Below are positions 14,952 to 23,142 of a DNA stretch of 37,009 nt, piece after piece; positions within the stretch are counted from its first letter, which is position 1; each line of letters opens with the position of its first letter. A model generated the notes under the pieces. The model was not told where the DNA came from. It worked only from the letters and a program-made list of their open reading frames with translations, and searched no databases. Position numbers and translations under genes: made by a program. This DNA is from a bacterium (GTDB lineage: Bacteria > Elusimicrobiota > Elusimicrobia > UBA1565 > UBA9628), in the NCBI GenBank assembly GCA_021799485.1, contig JAJZAK010000022.1, forward strand, positions 1 to 37,009. The letters are read 5' to 3'.

Positions 14952-17429
14952 ATGCGCCGCGCCGCTAGCGTCCTTCACAGCCTCCTCATCTTTTCGATCG
15001 CCGCGAACGCGGCCGCGCCGGGCGGTTTCTTCTACAACGGCGGCTCCTCCTCCGCGGAATCGAGTTTCGATCAATGGCTCCTCTCCCAGTATCATTATTC
15101 CCTCAACCCCGACGGCACCATCTTCGCCCCCCACAACGACACCCCCCTCCCCCGAACCGAACTCCCGCAAATCCTGCGCCATCTCAAGAGCAGCCAGCGG
15201 CTCAAGGTCCTCTTCCAACTCGACCTCATCTTCAACGAGGACCCCTCCGGCGACAGCCTGACCGACGACGAAAAACGGCACGTGCGTCGCCTGCTCAGAG
15301 AAAATTGGCCGATCTTCACCGAGGGACTGCGGCTCGAATTCAAGCACTATTTCTCGAAGGAGGAATATAGGACCCTGAACGCCCAGTCGCCGCCGGCCGT
15401 GCCAGACGAGCGCACCGCCCTTCTTGCAGATCCGCAAGCGCCCCCATCCCCGAAGCAAACACCTCATTCTCCGACGCCGCCGGCCTCCCATGCGAAGACC
15501 GCGGCGCAAGGCTCTTTCTCGCCGCCGTCCTTGTTTGGGGCCACCCCGCCTGCCGAGCCGCCAGCGCCAAAGCCGGCGCCGGCTTCATCGGCGGCCGCCA
15601 AGCCCAACGCCATCCTGCAGGCCCTCCAGGAGACCCAGAAAGATATTTCGATGCTGCTCTCCCTCCAGACGATGGCGCTGTTGAACTCACTGAGAGGGCA
15701 GCCGGCGCCGACGGCTCCCAACGTAACTTCCGGCGGCTCCCAAGCGGCGTCCGCGGTTACGAACGACTACCAAAAAACTCTTCTCGCCCTCCTCGAACAG
15801 CAAAGTTCGCTCTTGGGCCGGACTTCGGCTTCAGGTTGGCCCGCCCTGCCTGCCGTCAGTCAGGCGGGAAATGCGGCGCCGGGCGCCGCGCCCTCATCCC
15901 CCGCGCTCTCCTACGCCACGGCGCCGCTCGCGGCGCTGTCAGAGCCACCCATCGACGCCACGCTCGCCGTTCCTCAGCCAGCCTTCGATGCCTCGTCTCC
16001 CCATACAAGCCAAGTGATCCTTCCGCCCTTTCTGGCGTCGGTGGCTTGGTCGCACCGCCCCCCTTCTCCCGATGCCGGCGTCGCGCCAGGAGAGGGCGTC
16101 TTGAAAGCCGCGCCCGGTGCGTCGCCATTCTCCGTCCTGCTTGCGGCGCCGGAATCAAAGCCCCCTCTTCTCGCTCTCGCGCCTCAGCCCGCTCCCGCGC
16201 CGCCCGTCCTGCCCGCCGCCGCGGCTCCCCGGGCCCCGATCCCCCTCCCCGTCTCGACGCCAGCGGTCGTCAAGACTGCCCCTGCCGTCGCCGTGAGCAG
16301 CAGCGACGCTCGCGCGCCGGCGACACCCCCTCAAAACGACAGCGCGGTTCTTTCGGAGCTTTCGAAACTCCAAGCCAAGGCCCATCTACAGATATTGATG
16401 CACACCCAACTTGACGATTTCCTCGCCCAGGCGCCCTACGAAGACGACGTCAAGGGCTACATCCGGATGATCGCGAAGGCGGCGCCCGATTTCGCCAAAA
16501 ACCGGGCCCTCGACGAAATCATCTCCAGGCTTCCGCAAATACGCTTCGACCCGAATCTCTTGGGGGGCGGCTTTTCCGGAAGGGTGATGCCGGCGGCTCC
16601 CGGCGCGGACGATCTCCCGACGATCGCGGTTCCCAAGAGCTTAGCGCTCTACGAGAAGCGCCGCTGGCTTTTCGACACGACGGCCATCCTTCTTCCCGAC
16701 TCGCTGGACTATTATTCCAAGCGCGGCCTCGACTTCCCGCGCCTCCTCGCCTTGCGAGACAATCTCTCCCACGTGGAGGAGAATTCAACCGCCTGGGGGC
16801 AGACCCGAATTTACACCGACGGCAGCCGCCGCGTCATGTTCTCGAAGGAGGAGCTCGCCGGCTTCCTCTTATACGATCTCCTTATCCTGAGAGCCCGGGA
16901 AAAGGGCTGGTACGCCAACCGCTACGGCACGGAGCTCTTCGCGCGCACCGCCCAGATGATGTTCTACGCCAAAGTTTCCCAGGAGAAATCCCCAGAAGAC
17001 TTCCTCGATCTCGCGACGCGCGGCCTATTCGACGAATGGCTTCGGCAGCCGTCCCAATGGCGCGACCTGCTAGCCCATTCGCTGTCGAGCGACGTCGTGG
17101 GGTACTTAAGACAGCAGGGACTGACGTCCGCCGGCGCCGCCGCGACCTGCCCTTCCAATACCGGACGTCCGGTCGAGGCGCTCCGCAAGGAGATCGATGC
17201 TTTCAACGGATTAGGCGTCTTCAAAAACAGGGAGCTTGACGCCGCGCGAGCGTCCCTCGCTTCGAAGGAAGATCCCGAGCCTTCAATGGCCGACGCTCCG
17301 CCAGCCACGGACAGGAAGGCCTGCGCGGCATGGAAGACGCGCGGAGCTAAAGCCTCAGATCTTTTGGTGGAAATGGAGAAGGCCGAGGTCGCTTTCAGAA
17401 AGGAGTTGATCAAGCTTGCCAACCAGTAG
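14952..17429 (+). CDS. large secreted protein with Pro/Ala-rich linker, function unknown
   Basis: 825 aa. A signal peptide covers about residues 1-22 (RRAASVLHSLLIF...ANAAA). Three regions follow. Residues ~23-145 form a compact, aromatic/charged domain (FDQWLLSQYHYSLNPDG... through FKHYFSKEEYRTL). Residues ~146-490 are low-complexity Pro/Ala/Ser, interrupted by short helical patches such as LQETQKDISMLLSLQTMALL. Residues ~490-825 form a helical C-terminal domain (LQAKAHLQILMHTQLDDF, YEKRRWLFDTTAILLPDSLDYY, GWYANRYGTELFARTAQMMF). No known motif is recognised. FDTTAILLPD and the Glu/His around LSHVEEN are worth testing for an active site. It diverges from murB-ftsQAZ and is followed by another exported protein; a cell-envelope role is inference. 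Confidence 0.75.
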   Translation: MRRAASVLHSLLIFSIAANAAAPGGFFYNGGSSSAESSFDQWLLSQYHYSLNPDGTIFAPHNDTPLPRTELPQILRHLKSSQRLKVLFQLDLIFNEDPSGDSLTDDEKRHVRRLLRENWPIFTEGLRLEFKHYFSKEEYRTLNAQSPPAVPDERTALLADPQAPPSPKQTPHSPTPPASHAKTAAQGSFSPPSLFGATPPAEPPAPKPAPASSAAAKPNAILQALQETQKDISMLLSLQTMALLNSLRGQPAPTAPNVTSGGSQAASAVTNDYQKTLLALLEQQSSLLGRTSASGWPALPAVSQAGNAAPGAAPSSPALSYATAPLAALSEPPIDATLAVPQPAFDASSPHTSQVILPPFLASVAWSHRPPSPDAGVAPGEGVLKAAPGASPFSVLLAAPESKPPLLALAPQPAPAPPVLPAAAAPRAPIPLPVSTPAVVKTAPAVAVSSSDARAPATPPQNDSAVLSELSKLQAKAHLQILMHTQLDDFLAQAPYEDDVKGYIRMIAKAAPDFAKNRALDEIISRLPQIRFDPNLLGGGFSGRVMPAAPGADDLPTIAVPKSLALYEKRRWLFDTTAILLPDSLDYYSKRGLDFPRLLALRDNLSHVEENSTAWGQTRIYTDGSRRVMFSKEELAGFLLYDLLILRAREKGWYANRYGTELFARTAQMMFYAKVSQEKSPEDFLDLATRGLFDEWLRQPSQWRDLLAHSLSSDVVGYLRQQGLTSAGAAATCPSNTGRPVEALRKEIDAFNGLGVFKNRELDAARASLASKEDPEPSMADAPPATDRKACAAWKTRGAKASDLLVEMEKAEVAFRKELIKLANQ

Positions 17430-17430
17430 A

Positions 17431-18036
17431 ATGGCATCCAAGACGGCCACGGCGGCAAAAGAAGCCCCGCTCTTAACGGCCGTTGCCGCTTTTGCCGTTT
17501 TTGCCGCCATGGCATCGTTGGCCACACCGCCCGCCCAGGCGGCCGAGCCGTGGATCCCCTATTCCCCTCCATCCAATGCGTTCACTTGCCGGATTCCAGG
17601 GTCGTGGTGGGGCTACGAAGAGGAAGAGCCGAACGGCTTCGCGGTCCACCTCTTGAGCCCGGACGATCCCTTGGGCGTTTACCGAGCCGGCATCGATGTC
17701 CATCGAGTGATCAAGGGAACTCCCGGCTATGCTCACTATCGGGAGGAAATCTCAAAAATGCGCAAAGGAGGAGGGCTTTTGGACAACCAATCGAGCCCTC
17801 TCTCTTATACGCGAGCGGCCGGGGGGTTGGGCATCGTCTTTGAGACAACGGATTGGCAATGGTTGGCCGTCGGACGCCTGCCAGCGCGGAGGATCCCACT
17901 TCACCACTGGGTCTGCGTCGTCGCCGAGGGAGAGAATTACTGGATTATCCGGCTTTCTTCGACACGGGCATCGTTCCTCAAATATAGGGACCTCTTCCGC
18001 CGTTTCGTATCGAGCTTTAAATCCCTCGGCGGCTGA
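17431..18036 (+). CDS. small exported protein (PsbP-like fold possible)
   Basis: 201 aa exported protein. The N-terminus has lysines then a long Ala-rich hydrophobic core ending PPAQAA before EPWIPY, a signal peptide. The mature part begins NAFTCRIPGSWWGYEEE, then FAVHLLSPDDPLGVYRAGIDVHRV, and ends with the helix FLKYRDLFRRFVSSFK. This pattern (an F-x-I/I-P-x-x-W opener and a terminal F-x-F-x-S-F helix) is like PsbP/MOG1-fold lipoproteins and exported proteins. ATG 17431 lies just after the preceding stop; a TTG at 17416 has AAGGAG ten bases upstream and is an equal alternative (206 aa). It overlaps convergent murQ by 20 bp. Function unknown. Confidence 0.7.
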   Translation: MASKTATAAKEAPLLTAVAAFAVFAAMASLATPPAQAAEPWIPYSPPSNAFTCRIPGSWWGYEEEEPNGFAVHLLSPDDPLGVYRAGIDVHRVIKGTPGYAHYREEISKMRKGGGLLDNQSSPLSYTRAAGGLGIVFETTDWQWLAVGRLPARRIPLHHWVCVVAEGENYWIIRLSSTRASFLKYRDLFRRFVSSFKSLGG

Positions 18037-18943
18037 GGCCGCTGTCCTTTAGCGCCTTCCTTAAAAATCCGTCCGACAGCTTCAACTGCAGTTCGGCTTC
18101 CCGCCGCCCGAGACCCGTGCGGGCCATCAGCACCGCCGTCTTCACGCTGCCCCCGGCTTCCTTTAAGAGGAGGCGGGAACGAGCCCGGCCGACGCGGCCC
18201 AGGACCTCAACGAGAGATTGCGCCCTATAATGGAGCTTCCTCGATTGGGGTTTCAAATCCACCATCCAATGCCCGTAGACCTTGCCTAGGCGGATCATCG
18301 CCGCGGTCGTGAGCATGTTGAGGACCATCTTGGCGGCGCTCCCGCTCTTGAGCCTCGTCGAACCGCTGATCACCTCCGGCCCGACGGCGGGAGCGATGAG
18401 GATTTCGGCGGGACGCGGGGAAATCCGGACGCTTGATGTGATCAGAATGGTCCGCTGGCCCCGCCGCCGCGCCGTCTTGAGAGCGCCCAAGACATATGGT
18501 GTCATACCGCTCGCCGCGACGCCAACGACGACGTCGCCTGCCTGAAGATCCCTGACCGACCTTCCCCCGGCGCGCGCGTCATCTTCGGCTCCCTCCCGGG
18601 ACTTAAAGACCGCCCGGAAGCCGCCGGCGATGGCGGCACGCACCAAGCGCGGGGAGGTTTGGAAGGTGGGAGGGCATTCAGCCGCCTCGATCACCCCGAG
18701 ACGCCCGCTTGTCCCCGCCCCGACGAATTTCAGCACTCCGCCCCGGCTTAGGCTTGCCACGATCACGTCCACTGCCTTGGCGATCTGGCGCGCCTGCCGG
18801 GAAACGGCAGCCGCGACCGTCGCATCCTCCCGGTTCATCAGGCGGACGATCTGCAGAGACGACAGAAGATCGATACGGCGGCTCCTGGGATTTGGCCTCT
18901 CCGTCTCCAGCCGCCGATAGCGGCGATAGGACGCCCCGGGCAT
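18017..18943 (-). CDS. murQ: N-acetylmuramic acid 6-phosphate etherase
   Basis: 308 aa SIS-domain lyase that cleaves the D-lactyl ether of MurNAc-6-phosphate to GlcNAc-6-phosphate and D-lactate, in the cytoplasm during peptidoglycan recycling. Signature GAGTSGRLGVIEAAECPPTF contains the first catalytic glutamate, and SREGAEDDARAG holds the second. AASGMTPYVLGAL is the SIS sugar-phosphate loop. SGSTRLKSGSAAKMVLNMLTTAAMI is intact, and the C-terminal helical subdomain (LMARTGLGRREAELQLKLSDGFLRKAL) is complete. Length is typical. It is the last gene of the ndk-hydrolase-murQ stretch. The MurNAc or anhydro-MurNAc kinase that would feed it (MurK or AnmK) is not in the window. Confidence 0.95.
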   Translation of the reverse strand: MPGASYRRYRRLETERPNPRSRRIDLLSSLQIVRLMNREDATVAAAVSRQARQIAKAVDVIVASLSRGGVLKFVGAGTSGRLGVIEAAECPPTFQTSPRLVRAAIAGGFRAVFKSREGAEDDARAGGRSVRDLQAGDVVVGVAASGMTPYVLGALKTARRRGQRTILITSSVRISPRPAEILIAPAVGPEVISGSTRLKSGSAAKMVLNMLTTAAMIRLGKVYGHWMVDLKPQSRKLHYRAQSLVEVLGRVGRARSRLLLKEAGGSVKTAVLMARTGLGRREAELQLKLSDGFLRKALKDSGLSRRGI

Positions 18944-18961
18944 CGGCTCGCTACACCGGGG

Positions 18962-19831
18962 TCAAGGATTCGTACGAGGCAACGTCGGGACGATGGAGCT
19001 CATAGGGACGGCGGGTGCCGCAGGCACAGCCGAAGAAGCCGCGACTGTAAATTCTTGACGGGCCTTGGCCGGGTCCTCGATCCAGGCAAAGAGATGCCTC
19101 ATGCTCCATGCGCCCGTCAGGCGCTTCGAGCCAATGTTGAGGAGAGCGGCCTTCTCGGGACCTGCCGAGCGCTTGGCGAATTCATAGAGGAGCGGCACGG
19201 CGCGAGAGGAGGTTTTATCCCGGTCCGAATAGAGGAGCAGGATCGGCCTGTCCCGATAAGCCCTCAAGGCGTTGACGGTCGGGACATTTTCGTAGCTCAT
19301 CCCCGGCTCGATCATCGCGACGAAGGCGACGCTCGAGTGAAGGACGGCGTATTTGAGGGCGAGGGTCCCCCCCACGTAAGCTCCCACGAGGCCCATATCC
19401 TCGTCACGCACTCCTCGGGCCCGGAGGTAGGCTGCGGCGGCCTCGACGTCTCGCCGCATTTCGGCGTAGTCGTTATGATTTCGACTGCTCCTGAATTGTT
19501 GAAAGGTGATCGTCGAGCCATCGGGTCCGACGCTGCTCTCGCCGTACCCCCTCAAATCGATCGCAAGCGCCCCGAAACCCTCGCGACGCAGCATTGTCTC
19601 GAGTCCCCGCCACATCCCGCGCCGCTCGCCGGCGCCATGGATCAAAAGGACCGTCTTGCGGCCCTGTTGGGCGGGATAATAGTCGCCGTGGATCGTCCAG
19701 CTGTCGTCCGTCACAACGGAGACGTGGATCCGGGTGGCGGGAGAGGAGGTGGCGGCGGCCGTCGGGGGCTGTGCGACGGCGGTCAAGGCGCCGCCTCCCA
19801 ACAGAGCGAGGACCGCCGCCAAAGGCCTCAC
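18962..19831 (-). CDS. exported alpha/beta-hydrolase fold protein lacking the serine nucleophile
   Basis: 289 aa. Residues 1-20 form a signal peptide. The alpha/beta-hydrolase core shows VLLIHGAGERRGMWRG (oxyanion region), LAIDLRGYGESS, then the nucleophile elbow, which reads GAYVGG where G-x-S-x-G is expected. Tyr152 (codon TAC, 19378-19376) replaces serine. Acid (YSDRDK, residues 201-206) and histidine (H246 in SMRHLF) remain recognisable. It is therefore probably catalytically altered or a pseudoenzyme, unless an unusual nucleophile is used. The start is GTG 19831, overlapping the ndk stop as GTGA. The C-terminal ~30 residues are Ala/Val/Pro-rich. The substrate is unknown. The sequence looks intact, arguing against decay. 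Confidence 0.78.
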   Translation of the reverse strand: MRPLAAVLALLGGGALTAVAQPPTAAATSSPATRIHVSVVTDDSWTIHGDYYPAQQGRKTVLLIHGAGERRGMWRGLETMLRREGFGALAIDLRGYGESSVGPDGSTITFQQFRSSRNHNDYAEMRRDVEAAAAYLRARGVRDEDMGLVGAYVGGTLALKYAVLHSSVAFVAMIEPGMSYENVPTVNALRAYRDRPILLLYSDRDKTSSRAVPLLYEFAKRSAGPEKAALLNIGSKRLTGAWSMRHLFAWIEDPAKARQEFTVAASSAVPAAPAVPMSSIVPTLPRTNP

Positions 19832-20283
19832 GGCAGGATTTCCTCCGGTCTAAACCAGAGATTGACCTCTCGCTCCGCATCGGCTGGATCGGAGGAGGCG
19901 TGGATCACGTTCTCGAAATGCCCCTTCGTCGTGATGCGACCGAAGGATCCACGCAGCGTCCCTGGGGCGGCGTCCTCGGGGTTCGTCGCGCCCGCGACGT
20001 CCCGGACGCGGCGAATGGCGTTCTCCCCGCGATAGATCAGAGCGAGCACACGATGATCCTTGAGGCCGTGGAATTCCCCTCGGATATAGCGGATGAGATC
20101 GGGGAAAAAGGGCTTGTCCTTCAAGGCCACGTAGTGCTCGCGCGCCAGCGACTCGGAAACCGTCACCATCTTGGCCGCGGCCAACTCAAGACCCGCGGCG
20201 TCGAGCCGGTCGATGACGAGACCGGTCAACTTGCGAAACAATCCATCCGGCTTGATCAGGACCAGCGTCCGTTCCTTGTTCAT
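19828..20283 (-). CDS. ndk: nucleoside diphosphate kinase
   Basis: 151 aa enzyme that exchanges gamma-phosphate between nucleoside tri- and diphosphates through a phosphohistidine. It has ERTLVLIKPDG at the N-terminus (KPD nucleotide-binding motif), and LKDKPFFPDLIRYI corresponds to the YxDxKxRPFFxxLV region. GTLRGSFG is intact, and NVIHASSD carries the active-site histidine (H128). Length is normal plus a short C-terminal extension. The start is ATG 20283. It lies 12 bp after the ABC permease stop, where TAGAAT forms either a -10-like box or a tandem stop. Confidence 0.96.
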   Translation of the reverse strand: MNKERTLVLIKPDGLFRKLTGLVIDRLDAAGLELAAAKMVTVSESLAREHYVALKDKPFFPDLIRYIRGEFHGLKDHRVLALIYRGENAIRRVRDVAGATNPEDAAPGTLRGSFGRITTKGHFENVIHASSDPADAEREVNLWFRPEEILP

Positions 20284-20289
20284 CCGGCC

Positions 20290-20295
20290 ATTCTA
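20290..20295 (-). promoter_or_regulatory. possible -10 box (TAGAAT) before ndk
   Basis: TAGAAT ends six bases before ATG 20283, within AATAGAATGGC, an 11-mer also found before the ABC ATPase gene. No -35 is evident. Its TAG directly follows the permease TAA, so a tandem stop codon is an equally good reading. Confidence 0.25.
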
Positions 20296-21042
20296 TTAGA
20301 TTTGGATTTTCGAGAAAAGGCGGCTTGCCAGCGCGATTACGCAAGCGGAAAGGACGCCCAAGACCGCGGCGTCGGTTCCTAACCCGAAGCGGAAAGGGCC
20401 GCCGAACGCCCCCCGCAAGCCGTCGACGCCATAGGTCACGGGGTTAAGGCGCACGAGCGCCCGCAGAGGCCCGGGCGCGCTTTTCATGGGAAAGAGCGCG
20501 TTCGAGAAGAAAAACATCGGGACGACGAGGAAGTTCATGATGAGCGGGAAGCCCTGCATGTCCTCCACGACCGAGGCGATGGCGGTGCCGATCCCAGCGA
20601 AGAGGAGCGCGATCAAAAACATAATGAACACGGCCCCCGCGAAAGACGCCCCGAACACGGGGCGAAAGCCGACGAGCACGCAAACGGCAAGCATGATGAA
20701 GCCCTGGACCACGGCTACCGTCGCCCCACCCAGGATGCGCCCTAGAACGATTTGGAGCCGGGGCACGGGAGCGACCAGAGTTTCCTTTAAGAAGCCGAAC
20801 TGCTTGTCCCAAACAAGTTCGATTCCGGAGAAGACGGCCGTAAAAAGGATCGGCATGGCGACGATCCCCGGCGATAAAAACTGAAGGTAGCTCGTTCCCT
20901 GCGCCTTCTGAAAGATCGGGCCGAAGCCGAAACCCATGGCGAATAAAAACGGCAACGGCTGACCCAAGGCGCCGACCATTCGGGCGCGAGATCGCGCGTG
21001 GCGCTTCACCTGCCTGAGCCAGAGAATGTAGAGAGCATTCAT
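20296..21042 (-). CDS. ABC-2 type transporter permease (DrrB/NodJ-like)
   Basis: 248 aa inner-membrane protein with six predicted helices (for example FLSPGIVAMPILFTAVFSG, GFIMLAVCVLVGF, FIMFLIALLFAGIGTAIAS and NFLVVPMFFFSNALFPM). The segment RLNPVTYGVDGLRGAFGG is the conserved C-terminal ABC-2 signature of the DrrB/NodJ exporters. It pairs with the ATPase gene seven bases upstream. These exporters move lipid-linked glycans, drugs or other hydrophobic cargo outward; the cargo here is unknown. Length is usual. Confidence 0.9.
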   Translation of the reverse strand: MNALYILWLRQVKRHARSRARMVGALGQPLPFLFAMGFGFGPIFQKAQGTSYLQFLSPGIVAMPILFTAVFSGIELVWDKQFGFLKETLVAPVPRLQIVLGRILGGATVAVVQGFIMLAVCVLVGFRPVFGASFAGAVFIMFLIALLFAGIGTAIASVVEDMQGFPLIMNFLVVPMFFFSNALFPMKSAPGPLRALVRLNPVTYGVDGLRGAFGGPFRFGLGTDAAVLGVLSACVIALASRLFSKIQI

Positions 21043-21049
21043 GGCGCTC

Positions 21050-21835
21050 TCAGCGCCTCCATAGTCGGCGGGTCATCCGCATTTGATCAACGCTCGTGCC
21101 TTCCTCGTCGCGAACCGAATGCCCTGTGATCGCGATGAAAGCTTCCTCCAGCGAGGCTTTCCTCGTTCTCGCCTTCAAGCTTGCCGGCGCACCCTGGGCG
21201 ATCAGCCTCCCATGATCGATCACGGCCAATTCATCGGCGTTCTTATCCGCCTCCTCCATGTAATGCGTGGTGAAAAGCACGGTCATGCCATTTTCGCGGC
21301 TTTGATCGCGAACGTAACCCCAGATGTGATTGCGGGTCTGGGGATCCAAGCCCAGCGTAGGCTCGTCGAGAAAGAGGATTTTGGGAGAGTGCAGCAAGGC
21401 CCGAGCGATCTCGAGGCGACGCTTCATCCCTCCCGAATACTGCCTGACAAATGCGTCCCGCCGTTCCCAGAGCCCGACGAAGCGCAGGAGACTCTTGATT
21501 CTCTCCCGGCGCATGGGCTGACTCACGCCGTAGAGAACCCCGTGAAACTCCATGTTCTCGGTGGCCGTCAGATCCTCGTCAAGACTCGGATCCTGGAATA
21601 CGATCCCGAAGGCGCGCCGCACTTGGTCGGGCTCCCCGCGCGGATCATGCCCTCCGACGGAGATGCTTCCGGAGCTGGGATCGAGAGCGGTCGTGAGCAT
21701 CTTGATCGTCGTCGTCTTGCCCGCTCCATTGGGCCCCAGAAGGCCGAAGATCTTTCCGGGGGCGACAAAAAAGGAGACGCCGTCGACGGCGCGAAATCCG
21801 CCGAAATCCTTGACCAAATCCCGGACTTCTATCAT
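21050..21835 (-). CDS. ABC transporter ATPase (DrrA/NodI-like)
   Basis: 261 aa ATP-binding subunit of the exporter formed with the downstream permease. Walker A GPNGAGKT is at residues 34-41, the Q-loop at VFQDPSLDEDLTATEN, and the signature at YSGGMKRRLEIARALL. Walker B is ILFLDEPTLGLDPQTR, and the switch His is in LFTTHYMEEAD. The C-terminus ends ASLEEAFIAITGHSVRDEE, the DrrA-type tail. ATG 21835 follows a TAGAAT box by six bases. The neighbouring upstream gene is a PDZ-like lipoprotein, perhaps a periplasmic partner. Confidence 0.93.
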   Translation of the reverse strand: MIEVRDLVKDFGGFRAVDGVSFFVAPGKIFGLLGPNGAGKTTTIKMLTTALDPSSGSISVGGHDPRGEPDQVRRAFGIVFQDPSLDEDLTATENMEFHGVLYGVSQPMRRERIKSLLRFVGLWERRDAFVRQYSGGMKRRLEIARALLHSPKILFLDEPTLGLDPQTRNHIWGYVRDQSRENGMTVLFTTHYMEEADKNADELAVIDHGRLIAQGAPASLKARTRKASLEEAFIAITGHSVRDEEGTSVDQMRMTRRLWRR

Positions 21836-21841
21836 GCCGCC

Positions 21842-21847
21842 ATTCTA
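21842..21847 (-). promoter_or_regulatory. possible -10 box (TAGAAT) before the ABC ATPase gene
   Basis: TAGAAT lies in the 23 bp gap after the lipoprotein gene, six bases before ATG 21835, in the same AATAGAATGGC context as before ndk. TTGGTG at 21865-21860 is only 12 bp further upstream, too close for a normal -35. A short-leader promoter is possible. Confidence 0.3.
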
Positions 21848-21858
21848 TTTTTTTCGAA

Positions 21859-23106
21859 TCACCAAGTCGCCGTCACGATCGGGACGACCTCTCCCGGATA
21901 GGCGGCGAGAAAAAAACGCAGTGCGAAATCAGGCTGCTTGCGCTCCATGCTCCCGAGAAGTTTGTCGCCGGGCGACAGGCCAATCAGCCACGCCGGGCTT
22001 CCTTCCCGCAACTCGGACACCCGCGCCGCCCAACACCGGTTTTTCAAGCACCAGGCGGGAGTCAGTCGCGCCCCGCGAAGCCGGAGGAGCCCCGTCACCG
22101 CCAGAACGCGCGTCTCACGGTCGTCTTCCATATAGCCGATATTCGGCGCGCCCGAAAAGCCAAAAGGAGTCCGTACGGCAAGCGACCGGGCCTTCTTTTC
22201 AAGCCGCGTGAGCTTCGATATCCAAGCTCCGAGCTTGGCCGCCCGCGAGAGGCGCCCCGAGGATTTCGCGGCAAGAGCGGCCTCCGCCGCCAAGTCCGGG
22301 TCGATACCGAATCGCGCGATGGCCGCCTCGGCCTTGGCGAGAGCCTGCCTAGGACGCCCCTCATCCATTAAACGCCCAATCTCATCGTAGGACAAGCGCC
22401 ACTCGGCGATCATACGGATCGCATCGGACATTCCCGCCAACGCTCGGGCCAAAGCCTTTTCCAGGGCCCGGCCGCTGATGCTTGTCATGCGCCGCTCATA
22501 GAGATTGCAGGACGGAATCAGGGGATCGCAAAGAGGGATAAAGAGCGGCACGAACCACGAACCTCTGGGCTGATAGGCCGCGCTCGAAACAAGGACGATT
22601 TCCCGCCCCGGCATGAAGTTTCTGAGCCGCAACTCGACAAGAATCGTCCCCGATGGGAAAAAGACGCCGCTCCAATGGAGCCAGGCGGCCGGATAGACCA
22701 CAAGATCATCATCGGCAAGGCCCCGCTCCGACCCGATCACGGACGCCGAGGAAAAAAAGGCGGAGAATTCACTCGCCAAGGAATCCCCGAACGCGCCCTC
22801 CGCTCTGATCCTGTTGTCGCTAAAAAAGCCCGCCCCGATCCTTAAGTCCTCCCCGCGCGCTTGCGGAACGAGAAGCACATGAACAGGTTCCAGGGCCTTG
22901 GGCCTGAAGCTTCGCGAAGCAGGAAGAACGGCCCCCCTCACGACATAAACGTTCGTGCAGGATGCCATAAAGCCACAGAAAGCAACAGCGGGCAGAAGTC
23001 CGCGCAAGGACGAAAAAGGGCTCCGCCTCTCTTTGTCCGCGGCCGCGCATGGCCTTTCGCAGTCCTCCATGGCTTTCGACGGCTTGCCGGCTCCTCTATA
23101 AAACAT
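21859..23106 (-). CDS. probable lipoprotein with C-terminal PDZ-like domain
   Basis: Up to 415 aa. A hydrophobic stretch LLPAVAFCGFMAS ends in Cys50, a plausible lipobox (MASC) for lipid attachment. The 33 residues before it are polar and may not be translated: ATG 23070 or TTG 23007 (SLRGLLPAVAF) would give more usual signal lengths. The middle domain (VHVLLVPQARGEDLRIGAG..., FFPSGTILVELRLRNFMPGREIVLVSSAAY) may be a beta-rich fold. A helical pair (DEGRPRQALAKAEAAIARFGID) looks TPR-like. The C-terminus ELREGSPAWLIGLSPGDKLL is a PDZ-like ligand groove. The gene immediately precedes a DrrAB-type exporter. Function unknown; an envelope adaptor is inference. Confidence 0.72.
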   Translation of the reverse strand: MFYRGAGKPSKAMEDCERPCAAADKERRSPFSSLRGLLPAVAFCGFMASCTNVYVVRGAVLPASRSFRPKALEPVHVLLVPQARGEDLRIGAGFFSDNRIRAEGAFGDSLASEFSAFFSSASVIGSERGLADDDLVVYPAAWLHWSGVFFPSGTILVELRLRNFMPGREIVLVSSAAYQPRGSWFVPLFIPLCDPLIPSCNLYERRMTSISGRALEKALARALAGMSDAIRMIAEWRLSYDEIGRLMDEGRPRQALAKAEAAIARFGIDPDLAAEAALAAKSSGRLSRAAKLGAWISKLTRLEKKARSLAVRTPFGFSGAPNIGYMEDDRETRVLAVTGLLRLRGARLTPAWCLKNRCWAARVSELREGSPAWLIGLSPGDKLLGSMERKQPDFALRFFLAAYPGEVVPIVTATW

Positions 23107-23135
23107 TGTCGCCGCTCATCGTATCAAAGTATAAT
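23106..23135 (+). promoter_or_regulatory. promoter of the ankyrin gene, near-leaderless
   Basis: TTGTCG (23106-23111), 18 bp spacer, perfect TATAAT (23130-23135). The start codon ATG 23143 comes seven bases after the -10, so the transcript would start at or next to the ATG. The -35 overlaps the annotated ATG of the divergent lipoprotein gene. Confidence 0.65.
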
Positions 23136-23142
23136 CAGCGGC

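Noticed and set aside
22861..23142. Upstream in-frame extension of the ankyrin protein
   Set aside because: It runs antisense through the lipoprotein gene; the signal peptide and promoter place the start at 23143.
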